Part shown: piece by piece, positions 13,681-28,255 of the stretch
Layout of the letters: each line of letters begins with the position of its first letter
How positions within the stretch are numbered: the stretch's first letter is position 1
Source of the DNA: Chamaelirium japonicum
Taxonomy: Eukaryota > Streptophyta > Magnoliopsida > Liliales > Melanthiaceae
DNA length: 64,000 bases
Assembly: GCA_947650365.1 (NCBI GenBank)
Contig: CANTAL010000209.1
Span: 124,001-188,000 of the forward strand
Direction: 5' to 3'
Notes under the pieces: model-generated
Told to the model about the DNA's origin: nothing
The model's input: the letters and a program-made list of their open reading frames with translations, nothing else
Database searches by the model: none
Program-made: the position numbers and the translations under genes

Positions 13681-14913
13681 TCATTCTAATCCATTCATAC
13701 GAATTAATTCATTCGTACGATCGATTCTAATTCTGATCCAATCTAATTCATTCATACGATCCATTCTAATTCATTCGCACGAATTAGAATCCATTCGTAC
13801 GATCGTATCCATTCTAATTAATTCATTCGTACGATCCATTCTAATTCATTCGCACGATCCATTCTAATTCATTCGTACGATCCATTCTAATTCATTCGCA
13901 CGATCCATTCTAATTCATTCGTACGATACAATCTAATTCATCCGTACGATCCATTCTAATTCAGTCGTACAATCCATTCTATTTCATTCGTACGATCCAT
14001 TCTAATTCATTCGCACGATCTATTCTAATTCATTCGCACTATCCATTCTAATTCATTCATACGATCCATTCTAATTCATTCGCATGATCCATTCTAATTC
14101 ATTCGTATGATCCATTCTAATTCATTCGCCCGAATGTATCCATTCTAATTCATTCGTACGATCCATTCTAATTCATTTGTACGATCAATTCTAATTCATT
14201 CGCATGATCCATTCTAATTCATTCGCACGATCCATTCTAATTCATTCGTACGATCCATTCTAATTCATTCGCACGAATGTATCCATTCTAATTCATTCGT
14301 ACGATCTATTCTAATTCATTTGTATGATCCATTCTAATTCATTCGTACGATCAATTCTAATTCATTCGCACGATCCAATCTAATCCATTCGTATGATCAA
14401 TTCTATTTCATTTGTATGATCCATTCTAATTTATTCGCATGATCCATTCTAATTCATTCGTACGATCCATTCTAATTCATTCGTACGATCCATTCTAATT
14501 TTTTACGATCGCACGAATATATCTATTCTAATTCATTCGCATGATCCATTATAATTCATCCATACGATCCATTCTAATTCATTCATACGATCCATTCTAA
14601 TTCATTCGCACGATCCATTCTAATTCATTCGTACGATCCATTCTAATTCATTCGCACGAATGTATCCATTCTAATTCATTCATATGATCCATTCTAATTC
14701 AGTCGTACAATCTATTCTAATTCATTCGTACGATCCATTCTAATTCATTCATACGATCCATTCTAATTCATTCGCACGATCCATTCTAATTCATTCGTAC
14801 GATCCATTCTAATTCATTCGCACAAATGTATCCATTCTAATTCATTCGTACGATCTATTCTAATTCAGTCGTACGATCGATTCTAATTCATTCGTATGAT
14901 CTACGATCCATTC
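13681..14913 (+). repeat. Satellite block, plus, scrambled start
   Basis: The first 120 bp are scrambled with small inversions and partial units. Regular plus units follow, ending at a perfect symmetric flip, CCATTCTAGAATGG. Confidence 0.85.
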
Positions 14914-16350
14914 TAGAATGGATCGTACGACTGAATTAGAATAGATCGTACGAATGAATTAATTAGAATGGATACGATCGTACGAATGGATTCTAATTCG
15001 TGCGAATGAATTAGAACGTATCGTATGAATGAATTAGAATAGATCGTGCGAATGAATTAGAATGGATCGTACGAATGAATTAGAATGGATCGTGCGAATG
15101 AATTAGAATGGATCGTACGAATAAATTAGAATGGATCGTGCTAATGAATTAGAATGGATCGTATGAATGAATTAGAATGGATCGTGCGAATGAATTATAA
15201 TAGATCGTACGAATGAATTAAAATGGATACATTCGTGCGAATGAATTAGAATGGATCGTACGAATGAATTAGAATGGATCGTGCGAATGAATTAGAATGG
15301 ATCGTACGAATGAATTAGAATGGATACATTCGTGCGAAAGAATTAGAATGGATTGTATGAATGAATTAGAATGGATCGTATGAATAAATTAGAATAGATC
15401 GTTCGAATGAATTAGAATGGATCGTACGAATGAATTAGAATGGATACATTCGTGCGAATGAATTAGAATGGATCGTACGAATGAATTAGAATGGATCGTG
15501 CGAATGAATTAGAATGGATCATATGAATGAATTAGAATTGATCGTGCGAATGAATTAGAATGGATCGTGCTAATGAATTAGAATGGATCGTACGAATGAA
15601 TTAGAATGGATCGTACGAATGAATTAGAATAGATCATACGAATGAATTAGATTGTATCGTACGAATGAATTAGAATGGATCGTACGAATGAATTAGAATG
15701 GATACATTCGTGCGAATGAATTAGAATGGATCGTACGAATGAGTAAGAATGGATCGTACGAATGAAATAGAATGGATCGTACGAATGAATTTGAATGGAT
15801 CGTGCGAATGAATTAGAATGGATCGTATGAATGAACTAGAATGGATCGTACGAATGAAGTAGAATGGATACATTCGTGCGAATGAATTAGAATGGATCGT
15901 ACGAATGAATTAGAATGATCGTACGAATGAACTAGAATGGATCGTACGAATGAATTAGAATAGATCGTACGAATGAATTAGAATGGATACATTTGTGTGA
16001 ATGAATTAGAATCGATCGTACGAATGAATTAGAATGGATTGTGCGAATGAATTAGAGTGGATCGTATGAATGAACTAGAATGGATCGTGCGAATGAATTA
16101 GAATGGATCGTACGAATGAATTAGAATGAATATATTCGTGCGAATGAATTAGAATGGATCGTACGAATGAATTAGATTGTATCGTACGAATGAATTAGAA
16201 TGGATCGTGCGAATGAATTAGAATGGATCGTACGAATGAATTAGAATGGATCGTGCGAATGAATTAGATTGTATCGTACGAATGAATTAGAATGGATCGT
16301 ACGAATGAACTAGAATGGATCGTACGAATGAAGTAGAATGGATACATTCG
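14914..16350 (-). repeat. Satellite block, minus orientation
   Basis: Minus units after an irregular patch near 14970-15005. From about 15130 on, the variant order (CTAATGAATTAG, then TATAATAGATCG, then AAAATGGATACATTCG) matches 20400 onward and 18700 onward. Confidence 0.86.
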
Positions 16351-16492
16351 CACGATCCATTGTAATTCATTCGCACGAATGTATCCATTCTAATTCATTC
16401 GTACGATCCATTCTAATTCATTCGTAAGAATAGATTGTACGAATGAATTAGAATTCTAGTTCATTCGTGCGAATGAATTACAATGGATCGTG
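16351..16492. repeat. Satellite mosaic with small inversions
   Basis: About three plus units, then about three minus units. The stretch also contains an unusual GAATTCTAGTTCATTCG partial unit. Confidence 0.78.
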
Positions 16493-17808
16493 CGAATGTA
16501 TCCATTCTACTTCATTCGTACGATCCATTCTAGTTCATTCGTACGATCCATTCTAATTCATTCGTACGATACAATCTAATTCATTCGTATGATCCATTCT
16601 AATTCAGTCGTACGATACAATCTAATTCATTCGTATGATCCATTCTAATTCAGTCGTACAATCCATTCTAATTCATTCGTACGATCCATTCTAATTCATT
16701 CTCACGATCCATTCTAATTCATTCGCACGATCAATTCTAATTCATTCATATGATCCATTCTAATTCATTCGCACGATCCATTCTAATTCATTCGTACGAT
16801 CCATTCTAATTCATTCGCACGAATGTATCCATTCTAATTCATTCGTACGATCTATTCTAATTCAGTCGTACGATCGATTCTAATTCATTCGTACGATCCA
16901 TTCTAATTCATTCGCACGATCCAATCTAATTCATTCGTACGATCCATTCTAATTCATTCGTACGATCCATTCTAATTCATTCGCACGATCCATTCTAATT
17001 CATTCGTACAATCCATTCTAATTCATTCGCACGAATGTATCCATTCTAATTCATTCGTACGATCCATTCTAATTCATTCGCACGATCCATTCTAATTCAT
17101 TCGCACAAATATATCCATTCTAATTCATTCGCACGATCTATTCTAATTCAATCGTATGATCCATTCGAATTCATTCGTACGATCCATTCTAATTCATTCG
17201 CACGATCCAATCTAATTCATTCGTACGATCCATTCTTATTCATTCGTACGATCCATTCTAATTCATTCGCACGATCCATTCTAATTCATTCGCACGATCT
17301 ATTCTAATTCATTCGCACGATCCATTCTAATTCATTCGTACGATCCATTGTAATTCATTCATACGATCCATTCTAATTCATTCATACAATCCATTCTAAT
17401 TCTTTCGCACGAATGTATCCATTCTAATTCATTCGTACGATCTATTCTAATTCATTCGCACGATCCATTCTAATTCATTCGTACGATCCATTCTAATTCA
17501 TTCGCACGAATGTATCCATTCTAATTCATTCGTACGATCTATTCTAATTCATTCGTACGATCCATTCTAAGTCATTCGTACGATCCATTCTATTTCATTC
17601 GTACGATCCATTCTAGTTCATTCGTACGATCCATTCTAATTCATTCGCACGATCCATTCAAATTCATTTGTTTGATCCATTCTATTTCATTCGCACGATC
17701 CATTCTAATTCATTCGTACGATCCATTCTAATTCATTCACACGAATGTATCCATTCTACTTCACTCGTACGATCCATTCTAATTCATTCGTACGATCCTT
17801 TCTAATTC
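16493..17808 (+). repeat. Satellite block, plus orientation
   Basis: About 57 plus units with many variant monomers (CTATTTCATTC, CTAGTTCATTC, CTACTTCATTC), which suggest an older, more diverged sector than 38.9-44.2 kb. Confidence 0.87.
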
Positions 17809-19239
17809 ATTAGAATGTATTAGAATGGATTGTATCGTACGAATTAGAATGGATCGTTTGTATCCATTCTAATTCATTCGCATGAATGGATCGTACGAAT
17901 GAATTAAATCGATCGTACGACTGAATTAGAATAGATCATACGAATGAATTAGAATGGATACATTCGTGCGAATGAATTAGAATGGATCGTACGAATGAAT
18001 TAGAATAGATCCTACGAAAGAATTAGAATGGATACATTCGTGCGAATGAATTAGAATGGATACATTCGTGCGAATGAATTAGAATGGATACATTCGTGCG
18101 AATGAATTACAATGGATCGTGCGAATGTATCCATTTTACTTCATTCGTACGATCCATTCTAGTTCATTCGTACGATCCATTCTAATTCATTCGTAAGATA
18201 CAATCTAATTCATTCATATGATCCATTCTAATTCAGTCGTACGATACAATCTAATTCATTCGTATGATCCATTCTAATTCAGTCGTACAATCCATTCTAA
18301 TTCATTCGTACGATCCATTCTAATTCATTTGTATGATCTATTCTAATTCATTCGCACGATCCATTCTAATTCATTCATAAGATTCATTCTAATTCATTCG
18401 CACGATCCATTCTAATTCATTCGTACGATCCATTCTAATTCATTCGAACGAATGTATCCATTCTAGATCCATTCTAATCCATTCGTACGATCCATTCTAA
18501 TTCATTCGTACAATCCATTCTAATTCTTTCGCACGAATGTATCCATTCTAATTCAGTCGTACGAATGAAATAGAATGGATCATACGAATGAATTTTAATG
18601 AATTAGAATGGATTGTGCGAATGAATTAGAATGGATCGTACGAATGAATTAGAATTGATCGTGCGAATGAATTAGAATGGATGGTGCGAATGAATTAGAA
18701 TGGATCGTACTAATGAATTAGAATGGATCGTATGAATGAATTAGAAAGGATCATGCGAATGAATTATAATAGATCGTACGAATGAATTAGAATGGATCGT
18801 GCGAATGAATTATAATGGATCGTACGAATGAATTAGAATGGATATATTCGTGCGAAAGAATTAGAATGGATTGTATGAATGAATTAGAATGGATCGTATG
18901 GATGAATTAGAATAGATCGTGCGAATGAATTAGAATGGATCGTACGAATGAATTAGAATGGATACATTCGTGCGAATGAATTAGAATGGATCGTACGAAT
19001 GAATTAGAATGGATCGTGCGAATGAATTAGAATGGATCATATGAATGAATTAGAATTGATTATGCGAATGAATTAGAATGGATCGTGCGAATGAATTAGA
19101 ATGGATCGTGCGAATGAATTAGAATGGATCGTACGAATGAATTAGAATAGATCATACGAATGAATTAGAATGGATCGTACGAATAAATTAGAATGGATCG
19201 TATGAATGAATTAGAATGGATCGTGCGAATGAATTAGAA
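17809..19239. repeat. Satellite mosaic: minus / plus / minus
   Basis: Short scrambled start (17809-17882), then minus 17883-18121, plus 18122-18557 and minus 18558-19239. The plus-to-minus flip near 18557 (CAGTCGTACGAATGAAATAG) is the same junction as at 20150 and 22691. Confidence 0.83.
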
Positions 19240-20150
19240 TGAATCCATTCGTATGTATCCATTCTAATTCATTCATACGATCCATTCATTCGTACGATCC
19301 ATTCTAATTCATTCGTACGATCCATTATAAATCATTCGCACGATCCATTCTAATTCATTCGCACGATCCATTCTAATTCATACGTACGATCCATTCTAAT
19401 TCATTCGTACGATCCATTCTAACTCATTCGTATGATCCAATCTAATTCATTCGCACGATCCAATCTAATTCATTCGTACGATCCATTCTAATTCATTCAC
19501 ACGATCTATTCTAATTCATTCGCACGATCAATTCTAATTCATTCGTACGATCCATTCTAATTCATTCGCACGATCCATTCTAATTCATTCGTACGATACA
19601 ATCTAATTCATTCGTATGATCCATTCTAATTCATTCGTACGATCCATTCTAATTCATTCACACGATCCATTCTAATTCATTCGTACGATCCATTCTAATT
19701 CATTCGCACGAATGTATCCATTCTACTTCATTCGTACGATCTATCCATTCTAATCCATTCTAATTCATTCGTACGATCCATTCTAATTCATTTGTACGAT
19801 CTATTCTAATTCATTCGCACGATCCATTCTAATTCAATCGTACAATCTATTCTAATTCATTCGTACGATCAATTCTAATTCATTCGTACGATCCATTCTA
19901 ATTCATTCGCACGAATGTATCCATTCTACTTCATTCGTACGATCCATTCTAGTTCATTTGTACGATCCATTCTAATTCATTCGCACGATCCATTCAAATT
20001 CAGTCGTACGATCCATTCTAATTCATTCGTACGATCCATTCTAATTCATTCGTACGATCTATTTTAACTCATTCATATGATCCATTCTAATTCATTCATA
20101 CAATCCATTCTAATTCTTTCGCACGAATGTATCCATTCTAATTCAGTCGT
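19240..20150 (+). repeat. Satellite block, plus orientation
   Basis: About 39 plus units. The signature CTATCCATTCTAATCC at 19741 is repeated at 22282, 2541 bp away. Confidence 0.87.
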
Positions 20151-21915
20151 ACGAATGAAATAGAATGGATCATACGACTGAATTTGAATGAATTAGAATG
20201 GATTGTGCGAATGAATTAGAATGGATCGTATGAATCAATTAGAATGGATCGTGCGAATGAATTAGAATCGATCGTAAGAATGAATTAGAATGGATCGTAC
20301 GAATGAATTAGAACAGATCATACGAATGAATTAGAATGGATCGTACGAATGAATTAGAATGGATCGTGCGAATGAATTAGAATGGATCGTGCGAATGAAT
20401 TAGAATGGATCGTACTAATGAATTAGAATGGATCGTATGAATGAATTAGAATGGATCGTGCGAATGAATTATAATAGATCGTACGAATGAATTAAAATGG
20501 ATACATTCGTGCGAATGAATTAGAATGGATCGTACGAATGAATTAGAATGGATCGTGCGAATGAATTAGAATGGATCGTGCGAATGAATTAGAATGGATC
20601 GTACTAATGAATTAGAATGGATCGTATGAATGAATTAGAATGGATCGTGCGAATGAATTATAATAGATCGTACGAATGAATTAAAATGGATACATTCGTG
20701 CGAATGAATTAGAATGGATCGTACGAATGAATTAGAATGGATCGTGCGAATGAATTAGAATGGATCGTACGAATGAATTAGAATGGATACATTCGTGCGA
20801 AAGAATTAGAATGGATTGTATGAATGAATTAGAATGGATCTTATGAATGAATTAGAATAGATCGTGCGAATGAATTAGAATGGATCGTACGAATGAATTA
20901 GAATGGATACATTCGTGCGAATGAATTAGAATGGATCGTACGAATGAATTAGAATGGATCGTAAGAATGAATTAGAATGGATCATATGAATGAATTAGAA
21001 TTGATCGTGCGAATGAATTAGAATGGATCGTGCGAATGAATTAGAATGGATCGTACGAATGAATTAGAATGGATCGTACGAATGAATTAGAATAGATCAT
21101 ACGAATGAATTAGATTGTATCGTACGAATGAATTAGAATGGATCGTACGAATGAATTAGAATGGATACATTCGTGCGAATGAATTAGAATGGATCGTACG
21201 AATGAGTAAGAATGGATCGTACGAATGAAATAGAATGGATCTTACGAATGAATTTGAATGGATCGTGCGAATGAATTAGAATGGATCGTATGAATGAACT
21301 AGAATGGATCGTACGAATGAAGTAGAATGGATACATTCGTGCGAATGAATTAGAATGAATCGTACGAATGAATTAGAATGATCGTACGAATGAACTAGAA
21401 TGGATCGTACGAATGAATTAGAATAGATCGTACGAATGAATTAGAATGGATACATTTGTGCGAATGAATTAGAATCGATCGTACGAATGAATTAGAATAG
21501 ATTGTGCGAATGAATTAGAATGGATCGTATGAATGAATTAGAATGGATCGTGCGAATGAATTAGAATGGATCGTACGAATGAATTAGAATGGATCATACG
21601 AATGAATTAGAATGGATCGTACGAATGAATTAGAATGGATTGTACGACTGAATTAGAATGGATCATGCGAATGACTTAGAATGGATCGTACGAATGAATT
21701 AGAATGGATCGTACGAATGAATTAGATTGGATCGTGCGAATGAATTAGAATGGATCGTGCGAATGAATTAGAATGGATCGTACGAATGAATTAGAATGGA
21801 TCGTACGAATCAATTAGATTGGATCGTGCGAATGAATTAGAATGGATCGTACGAATGAATTAGAATCGATCGTACGACTGAATTATAATAGAATTAGAAT
21901 GGATTATACGAATGA
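20151..21915 (-). repeat. Satellite block, minus orientation
   Basis: About 76 minus units, including a local direct duplication of about 185 bp near 20450-20830. It flips at GAATTC (21914-21919). Confidence 0.88.
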
Positions 21916-22691
21916 ATTCTAATTCGTACGATCCATTCTAATTCATTCGCACGATCCATTCTAATTCATTCGCACGATCCAATCTAATTCATTCGACGAT
22001 CCATTCTAATTCATTCGTACGATCCATTCTAATTCATTCGCATGATCCATTCTAATTCATTCGTACGATCCATTCAAATTCATTCGTACGATCCATTCTA
22101 ATTCATTCGTACGATCCATTCTAATTCATTCGTACGATCCATTCTAATTCATTCGTATGATCCATTCTAATTCATTCGTACGATCCATTCTAATTCATTC
22201 GCACGATCCATTCTAATTCATTCGTACGATCCATTCTAATTCATTCGCACGAATGTATCCATTCTACTTCATTCGTACGATCTATCCATTCTAATCCATT
22301 CTAATTCATTCGTACGATCCATTCTAATTCATTTGTACGATCTATTCTAATTCATTCGCACGATCCATTCTAATTCAATCGTACAATCTATTCTAATTCT
22401 TTCGTACGATCAATTCTAATTCATTCGTACGATCCATTCTAATTCATTTGCACGAATGTATCCATTCTACTTCATTCGTACGATCCATTCTAGTTTATTT
22501 GTACGATCCATTCTAATTCATTCGCACGATCCATTCAAATTCAGTCGTATGATCCATTCTAATTCATTCGTACGATCCATTCTAATTCATTCGTACGATC
22601 TATTTTAACTCATTCATATGATCCATTCTAATTCATTCATACAATCCATTCTAATTCTTTCGCACGAATGTATCCATTCTAATTCAGTCGT
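21916..22691 (+). repeat. Satellite block, plus orientation
   Basis: About 33 plus units. From about 22260 it is the second copy of the sector that starts near 19720. Confidence 0.87.
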
Positions 22692-24178
22692 ACGAATGAA
22701 ATAGAATGGATCATACGACTGAATTTGAATGAATTAGAATGGATTGTGCGAATGAATTAGAATGGATCGTATGAATCAATTAGAATGGATCGTGCGAATG
22801 AATTAGAATCGAACATGCGAATGAACTAGAATGGATCGTACGAATGAATTAGAATGGATCGTGCGAATGAATTAGAATGGATCGTGCGAATGAATTAGAA
22901 TGGATCGTACTAATGAATTAGAATGGATCGTATGAATGAATTAGAATGGATCATGCGAATGAATTATAATAGATCGTACGAATGAATTAAAATGGATACA
23001 TTCGTGCGAATGAATTAGAATGGATCGTACGAATGAATTAGAATGGATACATTCGTGCGAAAGAATTAGAATGGATTGTATGAATGAATTAGAATGGATC
23101 TTATGAATGAATTAGAATAGATCGTGCGAATGAATTAGAATGGATCGTACGAATGAATTAGAATGGATACATTCGTGCGAATGAATTAGAATGGATCGTA
23201 CGAATGAATTAGAATGGATCGTAAGAATGAATTAGAATGGATCATATGAATGAATTAGAATTCATCGTGCGAATGAATTAGAATGGATCGTGCGAATGAA
23301 TTAGAATGGATCGTACGAATGAATTAGAATGGATCGTACGAATGAATTAGAATAGATCATACGAATGAATTAGATTGTATCGTACGAATGAATTAGAATG
23401 GATCGTACGAATGAATTAGAATGGATACATTCGTGCGAATGAATTAGAATGGATCGTACGAATGAGTAAGAATGGATCGTACGAATGAAATAGAATGGAT
23501 CTTACGAATGAATTTTGAATGGATCGTGCGAATGAATTAGAATGGATCGTATGAATGAACTAGAATGGATCGTACGAATGAAGTAGAATGGATACATTCG
23601 TGCGAATGAATTAGAATGAATCGTACGAATGAATTAGAATGATCGTACGAATGAACTAGAATGGATCGTACGAATGAATTAGAATAGATCGTACGAATGA
23701 ATTAGAATGGATACATTTGTGCGAATGAATTAGAATCGATCGTACGAATGAATTAGAATAGATTGTGCGAATGAATTAGAATGGATCGTATGAATGAATT
23801 AGAATGGATCGTGCGAATGAATTAGAATGGATCGTACGAATGAATTAGAATGGATCATACGAATGAATTAGAATGGATCGTACGAATGAATTAGAATGGA
23901 TTGTACGACTGAATTAGAATGGATCATGCGAATGACTTAGAATGGATCGTACGAATGAATTAGAATGGATCGTACGAATGAATTAGATTGGATCGTGCGA
24001 ATGAATTAGAATGGATCGTGCGAATGAATTAGAATGGATCGTACGAATGAATTAGAATGGATCGTACGAATGAATTAGATTGGATCGTGCGAATGAATTA
24101 GAATGGATCGTACGAATGAATTAGAATCGATCGTACGACTGAATTAGAATAGAATTAGAATGGATTATACGAATGAAT
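22692..24178 (-). repeat. Satellite block, minus orientation
   Basis: Second copy of 20151-21915, with a net loss of about 280 bp. The loss removes one of the two local duplicates and neighbouring units. Confidence 0.88.
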
Positions 24179-25063
24179 TCTAATTCGTACGATCCATTCT
24201 AATTCATTCGCACGATCCATTCTAATTCATTCGCACGATCCAATCTAATTCATTCGACGATCCATTCTAATTCATTCGTACGATCCATTCTAATTCATTC
24301 GCATGATCCATTCTAATTCATTCGTACGATCCATTCAAATTCATTCGTACGATCCATTCTAATTCATTCGTACGATCCATTCTAATTCAGTCATACGATC
24401 CATTCTAATTCATTCGTACGATCCATTCTAATTCATTCGTACGATCCATTCTAATTCATTCGTATGATCCATTCTAATTCATTCGTACGATCCATTCTAA
24501 TTCATTCGCACGAATGTATCCATTCTAATTCATTCATACGATCCATTCTAATTCATTCGTACTATCTATTCTAATTCATTCGCACGATCCATTCTAATTT
24601 ATTCATACGATCCATTCTAATTCATTCGTACGATCCATTCTAATTCATTCGTACGATCTGTTCTAATTCATTCGTACGATCCATTATAATTCATTCTAAT
24701 GATCCATTCTAATTCATTCACACGATCCAATCTAATTCATTCGCACGATCCATTCTAATTCATTCGCATGAATTCATTCGTACAATCCATTCTAATTCAT
24801 TCGCACGAATGTATCCATTCTAATTCATTCGTACGATCCATTCTAATTCATTTGTACGATCTATTCTAATTCATTCGTACGATCCATTCTAATTCATTCG
24901 CATGATCCATTCTAATTCATTCGTACGATCCACTCTAATTCAGTCGTACAATCCATTCTAATTCATTCGTACGATCCATTCTAATTCATTCGTATGATCC
25001 ATTCTAATTCATTCGTACGATCCATTCTAATTCATTCGCACGATCCATTCTAATTCATTCGCA
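24179..25063 (+). repeat. Satellite block, plus orientation
   Basis: About 38 plus units. The last 300 bp match the end of the 9700-11042 block, including the CGCATGAATTCATTCG short form and the same off-core flip. Confidence 0.87.
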
Positions 25064-26208
25064 ATGAATTAGAATGGATCGTACGAATGAATTAGATTGT
25101 ATCGTACGAATGAATTAGAATGGATCGTGCGAATGAATTAGAATGGATCGTACGAATGAATTAGAATGGATCGTATGAATGAATTAGAATGGATCGTACG
25201 AATGAATTAGAATGGATCGTATGAATGAATTAGAATGGATCGTGCGAATGAATTAGAATAGATCGTACGAATGAATTAGAATGGATACATTCATGCGAAT
25301 GAATTAGAATGGATCGTACGAATGAATTAGAATGGATATATTCTAATTCATTCATATGAATGGATCGTGCGAATGAAATAGAATGGATCGTACGAATGAA
25401 TTACAATGGATCGTATGAATGAATTAGAATGGATCGTGCGAATGAATTAGAATAGATCGTACAAATGAATTAGAATGGATACATTCGTGCGAATGAATTA
25501 GAATGGATTGTACGAATGAATTAGAATGGATCGTGCGAATGAATTAGAATGGATCGTATGAATGAATTAGAATGGATCGTGCGAATGAAATAGAATGGAT
25601 CGTGCGAATGAGTTAGAATGGATCGTACGAATGAATTAGAATGGATCGTACGACTGAATTAGAATGGATCGTACGAATGAATTAGAATCGATTGTACGAC
25701 TGAATTAGAATAGATCGTACGAATGAATTAGAATGGATACATTCGTGCGAATGAATTAGAATGGATCGTACGAATGAATTAGAATCGATCGTGCGAATGA
25801 ATTAGAATGGATCATATGAATGAATTAGAATTGATCGTGCGAATGAATTAGAATGGATCCTGCGAATGAATTAGAATGGATCGTATGAATGAATTAGAAT
25901 GGATCGTACGAATGAATTAGAATAGATTGTACGACTGAATTAGAATGGATCATATGAATGAATTAGATTGTATCGTAGGAATGAATTAGAATGGATCGTG
26001 CGAATGAATTAGAATGGATTATATGAATGAATTAGAATTGATCGAACGAATGAATTAGAATGGATACATTCGTGCGAATGAATTAGAATGGATTGTACGA
26101 ATGAATTAGAATGGATCGTGCGAATGAATTAGAATAGATCGTACGAATGAATTAGAATGGATCGTGCGAATGAATTAGAATGGATCTTATGAATGAATTA
26201 GATTGGAT
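25064..26208 (-). repeat. Satellite block, minus orientation
   Basis: About 50 minus units with one plus unit at about 25336-25355. The stretch from about 25580 is repeated 1134 bp downstream. Confidence 0.86.
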
Positions 26209-27240
26209 ACATTCTAATTCATTCGTACGATCCATTCTAATTCATTCGCACAATCTATTCTAATTCATTCGTAAGATCCATTCTAATTCATTCGCACGAT
26301 CCATTCTAATTCATTCGTACGATCCATTCTAACTTATTCGCACGATCTATTCTAATTCATTCGCATGATCCATTCTAATTCATTCGTACAATCCATTCTA
26401 ATTCATTCGCACGAATGTATCCATTCTAATTCATTCGTTCGATCAATTCTAATTCATTCATATAATCCATTCTAATTCATTCGCACGATCCATTCTAATT
26501 CATTCCTACGATACAATCTAATTCATTCATATGATCCATTCTAATTCAGTCGTACAATCTATTCTAATTCATTCGTACGATCCATTCTAATTCATTCATA
26601 CGATCCATTCTAATTCATTCGCACGATCCATTCTAATTCATTCGCACGATCAATTCTAATTCATTCATATGATCCATTCTAATTCATTCGTATGAATGAA
26701 TTAGAATGGATCGTGCGAATGAAATAGAATGGATCGTGCGAATGAGTTAGAATGGATCGTACGAATGAATTAGAATGGATCGTACGACTGAATTAGAATG
26801 GATCGTACGAATGAATTAGAATCGATTGTACGACTGAATTAGAATAGATCGTACGAATGAATTAGAATGGATACATTCGTGCGAATGAATTAGAATGGAT
26901 CGTACGAATGAATTAGAATCGATCGTGCGAATGAATTAGAATGGATCATATGAATGAATTAGAATTGATCGTGCGAATGAATTAGAATGGATCGTGCGAA
27001 TGAATTAGAATGGATCGTATGAATGAATTAGAATGGATCGTACGAATGAATTAGAATAGATTGTACGACTGAATTAGAATGGATCATATGAATGAATTAG
27101 ATTGTATCGTAGGAATGAATTAGAATGGATCGTGCGAATGAATTAGAATGGATTATATGAATGAATTAGAATTGATCGAACGAATGAATTAGAATGGATA
27201 CATTCGTGCGAATGAATTAGAATGGATCGTGCGAATGAAT
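25580..27240. repeat. Duplicated minus segment, 1134-bp offset
   Basis: The variant string GCGAATGAAATAG ... GAGTTAGAATGG ... ATTGTACGACTG occurs at 25581 and at 26715. It continues for about 500 bp, including GATTATATGAATG and GATCGAACGAATG. The copies are separated by a plus block. Confidence 0.82.
26209..26690 (+). repeat. Satellite block, plus orientation
   Basis: About 21 plus units between two copies of the same minus segment. Both ends flip outside the usual core (GATACATTCTAATTC on the left). Confidence 0.85.
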
Positions 27241-28255
27241 TAGAATGGATCGTACGAATGAATTAGTATGGATCGTTTGAATGAATTAGAATGGATCGTA
27301 CGAATGAATTAGAATGGATCGTGCGAATGAATTAGAATGGATACATTCGTGCGAATGAATTAGAATGGATTGTACGAATGAATTAGAATGGATCGTGCGA
27401 ATGAATTAGAATGGATACATTCGTGCGAATGGATCGTACGAATGAATTAGAATGGATACATTCGTGCGAATGAATTAGAATGGATCGTGCGAATGAATTA
27501 GAATGGATCGTACGAATGAATTAGAATGGATCTTACGAATGAATTAGAATGGATCGTGTTAATGAATTAGAATGGATCGTACGAATGAATTAGAATAGAT
27601 TGTGCGAATGAATTAGATTGTATCGTACGAATGAATTAGAATGGATCGTAAGAATGAATTAGAATGGATCGTATGAATGAATTAGAATGGATTGTGCGAA
27701 TGAATTAGAATAGATCGTATGAATGAATTAGACTGGATACATTCGTGCGAATGAATTAGAATTGATCGTACGAATGAATTAGAATGGATCGTGCGAATGA
27801 ATTAGAATGGATCGTACGAATGAATTAGAATGGATACATTCGTGCGAATGAATTAGAATGGATCGTACAAATGAATTAGATTGTATCGTACGAATGAATT
27901 AGAATGGATCGTGCGAATGAATTAGAATGGATCGTACGAATGAATTAGAATGGATCGTACGAATGAATTGAATGGATCGTACGAATGAATTAGAATGGAT
28001 TGTACGACTGAATTAGAATAGATCATACGAATGAATTAGAATGGATACATTCGTGCAAATGAATTAGAATGGATCGTACGAATGAATTAGAATGGATCGT
28101 GCGAATGAATTAGAATGGATCATATGAATGAATTAGAATTGATCGTGCGAATGAATTAGAATGGATCGTGCGAATGAATTAGAATGGATCGTACGAATGA
28201 ATTAGAATGGATCGTACGAACGAATTAGAATGGATCGTTAGAATGAATTAGAATG
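26691..28255 (-). repeat. Satellite block, minus orientation
   Basis: About 67 minus units. The first 500 bp duplicate 25581-26110, and several 28-bp variants cluster at 27330-27480. Confidence 0.87.

Larger units (their letters stand above)
19720..24180. repeat. 2541-bp segmental tandem duplication across a flip
   Basis: Markers CTATCCATTCTAATCC (19741/22282) and ACGAATGAAATAG (20151/22692) are 2541 bp apart. Markers further right (TGAATGAACTAG, 21291/23552) are 2261 bp apart. Copy 2 is therefore the same unit with a net 280-bp loss. The unit includes a plus-to-minus and a minus-to-plus flip. Confidence 0.85.
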
